The notes below the pieces were generated by a model. That model was not told the origin of the DNA and ran no database searches. It saw nothing but the letters and a program-made list of their open reading frames with translations. Below, one piece after another: positions 1-5,543 of a stretch of DNA of 6,260 bases. The stretch covers positions 1 to 6,260 of the forward strand of contig CAZYPH010000128.1 of the NCBI GenBank assembly GCA_964649095.1, written 5' to 3'. The first letter of the stretch is position 1; every line of letters starts with the position of its first letter. The position numbers were made by a program, and so were the translations under genes. Origin of the DNA: CAZYPH01 sp964649095. Lineage in GTDB: Bacteria > Bdellovibrionota > UBA1018 > UBA923.

Positions 1-422
1 GGCGGCTGAATGTGAAGGACATACGTCCGATAATTTCTCCACGTTTTCACTTGCCGCCCAGTGTACATACGACGCTTGTCGGCAGCGGCTTTGTTATTTG
101 TACGTTTGCACCGCGCCCGACAGAAACGGGTGATGATAAGGCTCAGCGCGTCCCGTTTTTTCACCGCAACATTGATTATGATGAGGTGATTTTTTACCAC
201 GACGGTGATTTTTTTAGCCGAACAAACATCAAGCCTGGCATGGTGACGTTTCATCCGCAGGGTATTCACCATGGGCCACATCCGAAAGCGCTACAGAACC
301 AGTTTAATAAAGATTTCGCTGATGAAGTAGCTGTCATGGTGGACACAGAACGCCCTCTAAAACCATGCGGACTAGCTAACTTAAGTGAAGTGTCAGATTA
401 TTGTAATAGTTGGCGTTGTTAA
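1..422 (+). CDS. Homogentisate 1,2-dioxygenase family protein, C-terminal part (5' end outside window)
   Basis: This is the C-terminal portion of a cupin-fold Fe(II) ring-cleaving dioxygenase. In this family homogentisate plus O2 gives maleylacetoacetate in cytoplasmic tyrosine/phenylalanine catabolism. The frame is open to the left edge and the first GTG (position 12) is internal, so the gene starts upstream. Counting from that GTG, there is a PRFHLPP segment (residues 10-16) and a cupin motif HRNIDYDE (51-58) followed by six residues and Gly65. Then comes GxxxxHPxGxxHGPHP (76-91), and a VMVDTERPL stretch followed by a near-terminal Trp, as in the family. By analogy with human HGD, the iron ligands should be His51, Glu58 and His87 (inferred). 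The His-to-Glu spacing is one longer than I recall for the human enzyme, as in the bacterial subfamily. The next gene starts 29 bp downstream on the same strand. The exact substrate is not provable from this fragment. Confidence 0.82.
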   Translation, partial: RLNVKDIRPIISPRFHLPPSVHTTLVGSGFVICTFAPRPTETGDDKAQRVPFFHRNIDYDEVIFYHDGDFFSRTNIKPGMVTFHPQGIHHGPHPKALQNQFNKDFADEVAVMVDTERPLKPCGLANLSEVSDYCNSWRC

Positions 423-451
423 TCGTTATCTGAATATATAAAAAAAATAAT

Positions 452-1099
452 ATGACAAAAACACCAGAACTCCCGGCCTTTCAAGAAGCCGCCCGAGAGC
501 TTTTTAACCAGGATTTTTCAGATATTGAGATCTTAGACTTTTCAAGATTCATCGACCCAGCCTACATCAATATGAGAATCGCAGAACGAACAACGAACAG
601 TCTCTTAGTAGGTCGCTATGCAGAGTACCGTTCTACACAAGGGTATCAACACCTGCCTCAATCAAAAAATGTAGATAATGTCTTTCATTTGGGCATCGAT
701 TTTTTTCTACCAGCCACTACGGCAATTTATGCATGGGATTATTTTCGAGTGATTGGCATTGCCAACAGAAGCCAGCCACAAGACTACGGCGGAACGCTCT
801 TATTAAAAACTGTCGAACTTAATTCTAAATATGTTTTATTGGGGCACCTGAGCACGAAGTCGGTCTTCAAACTCAACCCCGGAGACTTTATAAGCAGGGG
901 CGCTTTTCTAGCAGAAATTGGCGCTCCAACAGAAAACGGAAACTACCCACCACACTTGCATTTACAGGTCGGCTTGCAGGCTCCGACATTTACTGACATG
1001 CCGGGCGTTGTAGCCATTAATAAAAAAAATAGAGAGCAAGAAGAGTCTGAATGGAAACAACGCCACCCAGACCCTCTGCGGTTGTTTAGAGGTATTTAG
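452..1099 (+). CDS. Stand-alone M23 (LytM/lysostaphin-fold) metallopeptidase domain protein, no signal peptide
   Basis: A 215-residue protein with an M23 peptidase domain at about residues 75-178. The motifs are HLGID (His79, Asp83), the GHLS segment with His132, and HLH (His168, His170). By analogy with LytM, His79, Asp83 and His170 bind Zn, and His132 and His168 are catalytic. M23 enzymes usually cut peptidoglycan cross-links outside the cytoplasm, but here the N-terminus (MTKTPELPAF...) is polar, with no signal peptide or membrane segment. The stretches NSLLVGRY, HLGIDFFLP, GHLS and NGNYPPHLHLQ resemble the M23-like domain I remember between a phosphotransferase-like and a class III aminotransferase domain in some large fusions. 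Here it stands alone. The leader is AT-rich with no clear Shine-Dalgarno, so the start rests on the ATG and the length. The last 14 bp overlap the convergent barrel gene. The domain call is secure; substrate and location are unknown. Confidence 0.85.
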   Translation: MTKTPELPAFQEAARELFNQDFSDIEILDFSRFIDPAYINMRIAERTTNSLLVGRYAEYRSTQGYQHLPQSKNVDNVFHLGIDFFLPATTAIYAWDYFRVIGIANRSQPQDYGGTLLLKTVELNSKYVLLGHLSTKSVFKLNPGDFISRGAFLAEIGAPTENGNYPPHLHLQVGLQAPTFTDMPGVVAINKKNREQEESEWKQRHPDPLRLFRGI

Positions 1100-1670
1100 T
1101 CAAACCGACGCCGGCAAAGTGGTACCCCAAATCTACTCGCACGCCCCAGTCGCGCTCAAATTGGAATACACTGCCCACGCCAATTACAGGGAAAAAACCA
1201 CCACCGCGTACTTCGTTGCGACGATCAGCGGTTACAGCATTGTAGCCCAATCCCAAAAGACCGAAAAATTTCCATTGGTGGTCTAATTGAAAATCCCAGC
1301 GCCCGTTGGCTGCGCCGTGAAAACCGGCAACACCGTTAGTACCAGCTACGGTGCCATAAAAACTCGCACCAACATTTCCTTCCAGTAACAAACTATTGTT
1401 AACGTCGGGTATCGGTTGTTTTAATAATCTTTGAGCAAAACGCACATTTAAACCAAAAGCATCATAGTGGTTCGCGCCCACACCAAACGATACATCTTGA
1501 TCATTCCGTACTGGCTGCCCACGAAATGCTTCGGCCTCTGAAGTTTCAACTGATGGGTAACTAGCACGCTCTGTGTCTGCAGCCGATGCCACACCAGAAA
1601 AGGCCCCAAACAATGCAAACCCTAAAACAGCGCCAAGGATTGGACTTTTATCTCTATATTGTTTTTTCAC
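1086..1670 (-). CDS. Probable outer-membrane beta-barrel protein, secreted, family not recognised
   Basis: A 194-residue protein with a clear Sec signal peptide: basic MKKQYRDK, a hydrophobic core (residues 11-28) and an ASA-A cleavage region near residues 28-31. The mature part has alternating polar and hydrophobic stretches rich in Gly and aromatics, for example SFGVGANHYDAFGLNVRF, GNVGASFYG, FGLLGLGYN, GVGSVFQF and WGVRVDLGYHF. This is the pattern of short transmembrane beta-strands. It has no terminal Phe (it ends TKYL), so a classical BAM signal is only approximate. A linker of about 30 residues follows the signal peptide. The start is GTG, supported by AAAGG seven bases upstream. The gene follows the Nudix gene by 25 bp on the same strand and converges on the M23 gene. 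It could also be a periplasmic beta-rich protein. I assign no specific function. Confidence 0.7.
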   Translation of the reverse strand: MKKQYRDKSPILGAVLGFALFGAFSGVASAADTERASYPSVETSEAEAFRGQPVRNDQDVSFGVGANHYDAFGLNVRFAQRLLKQPIPDVNNSLLLEGNVGASFYGTVAGTNGVAGFHGAANGRWDFQLDHQWKFFGLLGLGYNAVTADRRNEVRGGGFFPVIGVGSVFQFERDWGVRVDLGYHFAGVGLTKYL

Positions 1671-1677
1671 TATATTA

Positions 1678-1682
1678 CCTTT
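1678..1682 (-). promoter_or_regulatory. Ribosome binding site for the barrel-protein gene
   Basis: On the minus strand this reads AAAGG, seven bases before the GTG at 1670. It supports that GTG as the true start; no in-frame ATG lies nearby. Confidence 0.6.
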
Positions 1683-1695
1683 CGTTAATTATTAT

Positions 1696-2289
1696 TTAAG
1701 GCCACTCTAACGCATCAACAAAATTATTCAACATACGGAGAGTGGCACCCCAAATAACATAGTCTTTATATTTTAAAACACGCGTTGAGAGACTGCCATG
1801 TTTCGTAAAAATGATTTCAGTTTTGTAATTATTGTCATCCAGCAAATTTGGCAGAGGCAATGACACAATTTCGGCAACTTCATTGGTTTGCATAGTAAAT
1901 CGAACAGGCGCCGATACTAATCCCACAAACGGAGTGACCACAAACGGCGTGGCCATCGTATGGACCTCTGACAAACTTCCGACGACATTCACTTGATGAT
2001 GGAGCAGACCAATCTCCTCGTACGCCTCTCGCAGCGCGGTAGCACGTAGATCTACATCCGTAGGTTCTACAATACCCCCAGGCAGCGCCATCTCGCCGGC
2101 ATGGTGTATGGAATGGGTCGCACGTCGGATTAGAATCAATGACGACGTATCTACGGCAATTTCATGATCGAAAATTTTAACATGACGTGAAAAGTTTTGT
2201 GGCTTTTGAAGCTTAGATTCACCAACGGTATTTTCTGAATCGACAGAACTGACAATCGACATCAAAGTAGCAGCTTGAATTAACGACAT
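1696..2289 (-). CDS. Nudix hydrolase, CoA pyrophosphatase (NudL/YeaB) type
   Basis: A 197-residue cytoplasmic Nudix enzyme. From the GTG at 2301 the Nudix box is LPGG (73-76), then D82 and REAYEEIGL (91-99), giving the catalytic REUXEEXGU core. The acidic residue after GG sits one place earlier than in the canonical GX5EX7 spacing, as I recall for CoA pyrophosphatases. Upstream, LILIRRATHSIHHAGEMALP (56-74, approximately) matches the CoA-specific LLTxRS..LRxHxGQxxFPGG signature, with Glu for Gln and Leu for Phe. A WGAT motif (184-187) near the C-terminus also fits. The family cleaves CoA and acyl-CoA to 3',5'-ADP and phosphopantetheine derivatives. I prefer the ATG at 2289, which has AAGG four bases upstream; the GTG at 2301 has no ribosome site. 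A strong terminator lies just upstream and the barrel gene follows after 25 bp. Substrate is inferred from motifs only. Confidence 0.85.
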   Translation of the reverse strand: MSLIQAATLMSIVSSVDSENTVGESKLQKPQNFSRHVKIFDHEIAVDTSSLILIRRATHSIHHAGEMALPGGIVEPTDVDLRATALREAYEEIGLLHHQVNVVGSLSEVHTMATPFVVTPFVGLVSAPVRFTMQTNEVAEIVSLPLPNLLDDNNYKTEIIFTKHGSLSTRVLKYKDYVIWGATLRMLNNFVDALEWP

Positions 2290-2293
2290 GGCA

Positions 2294-2297
2294 CCTT
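2294..2297 (-). promoter_or_regulatory. Ribosome binding site deciding the Nudix gene start
   Basis: AAGG on the minus strand lies four bases before the ATG at 2289. It favours this start over the in-frame GTG at 2301. The spacing is short, so efficiency may be modest. A small hairpin (arms 2297-2302 and 2311-2316) abuts it. Confidence 0.4.
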
Positions 2298-2317
2298 GCA
2301 CTGTACCAGAAGTGCAT

Positions 2318-2353
2318 AAAAAAAGCAGTCAGTACAAATGTACTGACTGCTTT
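2318..2353 (-). terminator. Strong intrinsic terminator after the small Ala/His-rich gene
   Basis: A perfect 15-bp inverted repeat (arms 2322-2336 and 2339-2353, formally a two-base centre, so in practice a slightly larger loop). On the minus strand its GC-containing stem runs into seven T residues (2324 to 2318). It lies 29 bp after the stop codon of the small secreted protein gene and about 30 bp before the Nudix start. On the plus strand the arm is followed only by TTT then CC, so it should mainly stop minus-strand transcripts. Confidence 0.9.
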
Positions 2354-2382
2354 CCTAAGTCTTTGTAGGAACTAAAGTATTC

Positions 2383-2616
2383 TTAGTGAGCAGCTGGTGC
2401 ATCATGAGCAGCTTCGTGAGCTGCTTCATGTGCTGCAGCTGGAGCAGCTTTTGCTGCCTTAGCTTTTTTTGCAGCCGGACGAGCAGCTTTTGCAGCTGCA
2501 GGAGTAGTAGCAGCAGGAGCCGCAGCATGTGCATCGTGTGCAGCTGGAGCATCTGTGTTTGCGAAGCCATTTACAGCAAATAATGAAGCAAGAGCAACAA
2601 CAACTAATTTTTTCAT
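2383..2616 (-). CDS. Small secreted Ala/His/Lys-rich low-complexity protein
   Basis: A 77-residue protein made only of a signal peptide and a low-complexity tail. Residues 1-19 form a typical Sec signal (MKK, hydrophobic core, GFA cleavage site), predicting a 58-residue mature periplasmic or exported peptide. The tail is about half alanine (31 of 58). Its charge is patterned: a His/Asp start (27-30), a basic centre with five Lys and one Arg (43-56), and a tandem AAHE/AAHD repeat ending in His77 (61-77). The start is supported by TAAGGAAA eight bases upstream; the longer in-frame start is unnecessary. It has its own strong terminator, so it is probably a monocistronic, well-expressed gene. An AT-rich TAAATA element at 2646-2651 could be a -10, but no convincing -35 is at the right spacing. 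Composition resembles the Asr acid-shock protein of enterobacteria, though homology is not claimed. Function is unknown. Confidence 0.8.
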   Translation of the reverse strand: MKKLVVVALASLFAVNGFANTDAPAAHDAHAAAPAATTPAAAKAARPAAKKAKAAKAAPAAAHEAAHEAAHDAPAAH

Positions 2617-2622
2617 ATAGAA

Positions 2623-2630
2623 TTTCCTTA
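2623..2630 (-). promoter_or_regulatory. Ribosome binding site of the small secreted protein gene
   Basis: TAAGGAAA on the minus strand, well spaced before the ATG at 2616. It is one of the best Shine-Dalgarno sites in the window and rules in the start that yields a clean signal peptide. Confidence 0.7.
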
Positions 2631-2797
2631 ATATATTTTTAATACTATTTACCACTTATGAATCGACCCCGTACAAAGTGGAGCCTAAAATCTCTACTTA
2701 AACTAAACGTCGATCCATAGTAGAAAAAGATACTGGACTCATTTGGAGTTTGAAAAGAGGCTCCTCGATTAGTTTTTCATTTTCCCTCACAATTTTT

Positions 2798-3913
2798 ATG
2801 CAAGATCAAACAAACAAAACCCACCCCATAATGCGCCGAGCTAAAATCATAAAACAAATACGCCAGTTTTTTTGGGAGCTTGACTTTGTTGAGACCGATA
2901 CACCACACCTCGTAGAATCGCCGGGCATGGAACCACACATCAGGCCTGTATTTATCGCAAATCCAGGCGTGTTTTTGGCCACCAGTCCAGAGTTTGCGAT
3001 GAAACGTATCTTAGCCAACCCAACTTTGGGGCTCACAAAGATCTTTCAAATTTGTAAAGCCTACCGCTACGAACCGGTGAGTTCTACTCACAGCCCTGAA
3101 TTTACGATTCTAGAATGGTACCGTGCAAATGCTACTTACGAAGCTCTTTTTACCGATTGTGAGAATCTCATACGACACCTCATTCAAGATCTTGGAATGG
3201 CCCCCCAACACACGGCAACGTTAGAAACACCTTGGCCTCGGCTTTCGTTAAACGACTGTTTTCAGCGTTTTTGTGGGATAACTCTTAAGCATTATCAATC
3301 GGCTGAGGATCTTGAAAAATGGTGCCTGCAGAACCATCTTTTGACCGACACAAGGTATGAAACCATTTTACACAATACGAATTACTCTAGAAACGATCGT
3401 GATCTTTTGCTTGAAGAGTATTGGAATGATCTATTCTTTCTAATTGTTCTCAACAAAATCGAACCCCGTCTGAAAGAGTTCTCAACCCCAATATTTTTGT
3501 ACGGCTACCCAGAAAGTCAGGCGGCACTAGCCAACGTCTACACTGATGGCGAAGGCATGCGCTGGGCCAAACGTTTTGAACTTTACTGGAATGGTCTTGA
3601 ACTCGCGAATGCCTTTGATGAACTGACTGATCCGATTTTACAACGCCAGCGTTTCCAGAAAGATCAAAAGATTAGGCGGCTGCTCTATGATGCGGTGTCA
3701 CCTCAACAAGTTGAGGCCATTCGGATTCCCCAAGAAAGCATCAACCCGATCGAAAGCCCCATCGATGAGGCCTTTTTAACAGCGCTCGATACACTACCAC
3801 CGTCTGCCGGCATTGCCTTAGGTGTCGACCGACTGGTTATGGCATTAACACAAACAGAAAATATTGATGATGTCTTATGGCAACGTTGTGCGTGGCGCAG
3901 ATGTGAGACTTAA
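2798..3913 (+). CDS. epmA: Elongation factor P (R)-beta-lysine ligase EpmA (PoxA/GenX/YjeA)
   Basis: A class II lysyl-tRNA-synthetase-like catalytic core without the tRNA anticodon-binding domain. EpmA adenylates (R)-beta-lysine and joins it to a conserved Lys of EF-P, helping ribosomes at polyproline stretches. From the ATG at 2798 (371 residues), motif 1 is near VETDTPHL (32-38). The substrate-pocket TSPEFAMKRIL segment is at about 62-72. Motif 2 runs through FQICKAYRYE to PEFTILEWYR (about 83-109), and motif 3 is GIALGVDRLV (338-347). Ala340, in place of the synthetase Gly, is the EpmA-type pocket residue. The protein is longer than the 325-residue E. coli enzyme, with extra sequence in the middle and before motif 3. 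The start is uncertain: TTG 2750 has GGAG too close, ATG 2798 has no clear site, and ATG 2831 is possible. Its TAA overlaps the stop of the convergent methyltransferase gene. EF-P and EpmB are not in the window. Confidence 0.92.
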   Translation: MQDQTNKTHPIMRRAKIIKQIRQFFWELDFVETDTPHLVESPGMEPHIRPVFIANPGVFLATSPEFAMKRILANPTLGLTKIFQICKAYRYEPVSSTHSPEFTILEWYRANATYEALFTDCENLIRHLIQDLGMAPQHTATLETPWPRLSLNDCFQRFCGITLKHYQSAEDLEKWCLQNHLLTDTRYETILHNTNYSRNDRDLLLEEYWNDLFFLIVLNKIEPRLKEFSTPIFLYGYPESQAALANVYTDGEGMRWAKRFELYWNGLELANAFDELTDPILQRQRFQKDQKIRRLLYDAVSPQQVEAIRIPQESINPIESPIDEAFLTALDTLPPSAGIALGVDRLVMALTQTENIDDVLWQRCAWRRCET

Positions 3914-4587
3914 AATAGATAGGGCAGCAATCGTCGCGTGCGACTGCTGTATTCGAGGTACGCATCACCAAAGTGCTCAAGCAGCATCTGTTCTTCAGCG
4001 TAAATGCGGTGAACAAAAAATACGGCAATACAACTACCCACACCCAAAAACAACCACCAAGAACCCAAACATAAATTGATGCCTAAAAATGCGAGTAAGT
4101 ATCCAGTATAACTAGGGTGCCGCACATATTGATAGGGGCCCTTTTCGACGATTTTATGATTGGCACGAATACCAATTTCGAATGTAAAATACTCTTTTAG
4201 AATTTGTATCGACCACATCCGCAAAATAAAACCACCGATAAAGAGCGCGCAACCTAGCAAATATAAAATTAAACCTGGCTTTGTGTTCAGTTGATTCAAA
4301 ATATCTAAAAAACTAATACCTGCATCTAGAACAACATTTACGTTCACCCCGCGATAATAAAAATGACGGAACTGCACTAAATATTCATAAAGAGCGTTCT
4401 CGTTAAAAGATTGAAACAACCCATACAATAAAGCGAGATGCAAACCGATGAACGCCAAACTAGCTTTGAAATTAGAATACACCCGATCAAAAGACTGATC
4501 AGATGCTTGGCTCCTCAAGCGATGCGGCTGATAGACCACTAGAAAAACATGCGCTGCAAAAAATGTTAAATTAAGAATGCTTCGCAT
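3910..4587 (-). CDS. Membrane methyltransferase, isoprenylcysteine carboxyl methyltransferase (ICMT/PEMT-like) family
   Basis: A 225-residue integral membrane protein. Hydrophobic segments lie at about residues 3-19, 43-59, 105-125 and 160-193, the last probably two helices. The C-terminal half carries the family signature: YFTFEIGI (133-140), then IVEKGPYQYVRHPSYTG (146-162) and YAEEQ (196-200), ending in RTRRLLPYLF. The RHPxYxG and Glu-Glu motifs form the SAM and substrate pocket in this family. Bacteria generally lack prenylated CaaX proteins, so the acceptor here is unknown; a lipid or small isoprenoid-like substrate is possible. The start ATG overlaps the end of the disrupted rluA-like gene by 17 bp, with only a weak GGGA upstream, so translation was probably coupled to that gene. 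Four bases of the 3' end overlap epmA. Confidence 0.87.
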   Translation of the reverse strand: MRSILNLTFFAAHVFLVVYQPHRLRSQASDQSFDRVYSNFKASLAFIGLHLALLYGLFQSFNENALYEYLVQFRHFYYRGVNVNVVLDAGISFLDILNQLNTKPGLILYLLGCALFIGGFILRMWSIQILKEYFTFEIGIRANHKIVEKGPYQYVRHPSYTGYLLAFLGINLCLGSWWLFLGVGSCIAVFFVHRIYAEEQMLLEHFGDAYLEYSSRTRRLLPYLF

Positions 4588-5543
4588 AACTTAAAAAATC
4601 CCGAAATTCTTGGGGCACCGGGCTTTCGATATGAATCTGATTATGCGTCGCCGGATGTTCTATTTTTAAAGACTTTGCGTGCAAAAGAAAACGCCGCAGC
4701 ACATTGAAATACTTCACATCAGCACCGTACAACGTGTCACCCACGATCGGATGCCCACTCTCACTCATATGCACACGAATTTGATGCGTACGACCGGTCT
4801 CAATACTAACTTCGACTAAAGAAAAATACCAAATAATTCGTAATCGCAATTTTACCTCCGCTACGCACACTGCCGTAACGACGTTGATTACCGCGTCGTT
4901 GAACTTCATCTAAATACGTTTCAAAACGGCCCGTGCCTTTTTTTAAGCGGCCTTCAACGACACAGACATATTCTTTTGTAAGGCGGTGTTTAGCAAACTG
5001 GTCCGACACGAAACCGTTATACACGGGCATCTTACACATGAGCACTACACCCGACGTATCGCGATCTAATCGATGGTGGATGGCAAGCGTACCAATACCG
5101 GTTTGTTTTTTTGCAAGATCAAATAAATTCGTACGATCGGTATCAACCGTGGCATGAGTCGGCATACGCGGTGGTTTATCAAAGGCAATCAAAGCATCGT
5201 CTTCGTACAAGATACGTAGATTCTTTTGAGGCTCGCCCTCTAAAGAGGAGTTATTCGACGACTTGTTTCTCTTTGAACTGCCCAAAGCAGCACTTAATTT
5301 TTGTACCTCGGGGTTACAATAGAACTCAATGACCTCGGTGCCTTTGATCATAGCCGCCGGACTCGTAACTCGCTTTCCATTCACGTAAACGTAACCCATT
5401 CGGATTGAGTGGGTAATCAGGTCACTATCAACCGCATTCTGAGCCAATTCATTCGATGCTATTAAAACAGCATCAATACGTTGTGGACGAGATGCCTTTG
5501 ATGTGGCGGGCCTAGTAGTCAACCTGATTTCAATACGTTTCAT
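4571..5543 (-). pseudogene. RluA-family pseudouridine synthase with N-terminal S4 domain, disrupted by a frameshift
   Basis: RluA-type enzymes convert specific uridines in rRNA or tRNA to pseudouridine. The N-terminal part (ATG 5543, 245 residues) has an S4-like RNA-binding region (about 21-75, with MGYVYVNGKRV), then ILYEDDALIAFDKPP (111-125) and the catalytic HHRLDRDTSG (156-165, Asp160). It runs into a stop at 4806 just after GKIAITNYLVF. The family's remaining part, SLVEVSIETGRTHQIRVH followed by GHPIVGDTLYG and a C-terminal HP/P.EF tail, continues in another frame to the stop at 4571. The shift lies near 4820-4830, at an A5 run (4822-4826), and formally needs a net one-base loss to restore the frame. 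Compared with remembered homologues, about six residues are also missing there, suggesting a deletion of about 17 bases. The start shares ATGA with the upstream gene's stop. The catalytic Asp survives in the truncated product, but the C-terminal core strand is lost. A sequencing error cannot be excluded. Confidence 0.85.
5540..5543 (-). promoter_or_regulatory. ATGA stop-start overlap coupling two genes
   Basis: The TGA of the 234-residue protein and the ATG of the rluA-like gene share two bases in an ATGA. This fixes the start of the rluA-like gene at 5543 rather than at the in-frame ATG at 5588, because it leaves the S4 region intact without a long overlap. Only a weak purine stretch lies upstream, so coupled reinitiation is likely. 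Confidence 0.6.

Noticed and set aside
2355..2583. Leu/Gln-rich minus-strand frame and Cys/Ser-rich plus-strand frame over the Ala-rich gene
   Set aside because: Both are low-complexity shadows of GCN-rich alanine codons. Only the frame with a signal peptide and a Shine-Dalgarno site is credible.
2646..2676. Sigma-70 promoter for the small secreted gene (TTGTAC with TAAATA)
   Set aside because: The spacer would be 19 bases and both boxes are imperfect. Mentioned in the gene entry but not called as a feature.
2652..2681. CCACTT...AAGTGG inverted repeat in the divergent spacer as an operator
   Set aside because: Only six-base arms separated by 18 bases. This is easily due to chance and has no promoter context.
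2806..3036. Antisense ORF inside epmA, and similar antisense ORFs at 3837-4079, 4933-5332 and 5742-6096
   Set aside because: They lie fully or mostly within well-supported genes, show no recognisable motifs and have no ribosome sites; they are shadows.
4806..4840. Programmed ribosomal frameshift producing full-length RluA protein
   Set aside because: There is no slippery codon next to a stop as in prfB, no stimulatory structure I can see, and the junction also appears to lack family residues, which frameshifting would not restore.
4571..4909. Separate 112-residue gene for the C-terminal part of the pseudouridine synthase
   Set aside because: Its first 25 or so residues are out-of-frame translation of the synthase body. 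Only the part from about 4825 downwards matches the family, so it is the 3' piece of one broken gene.
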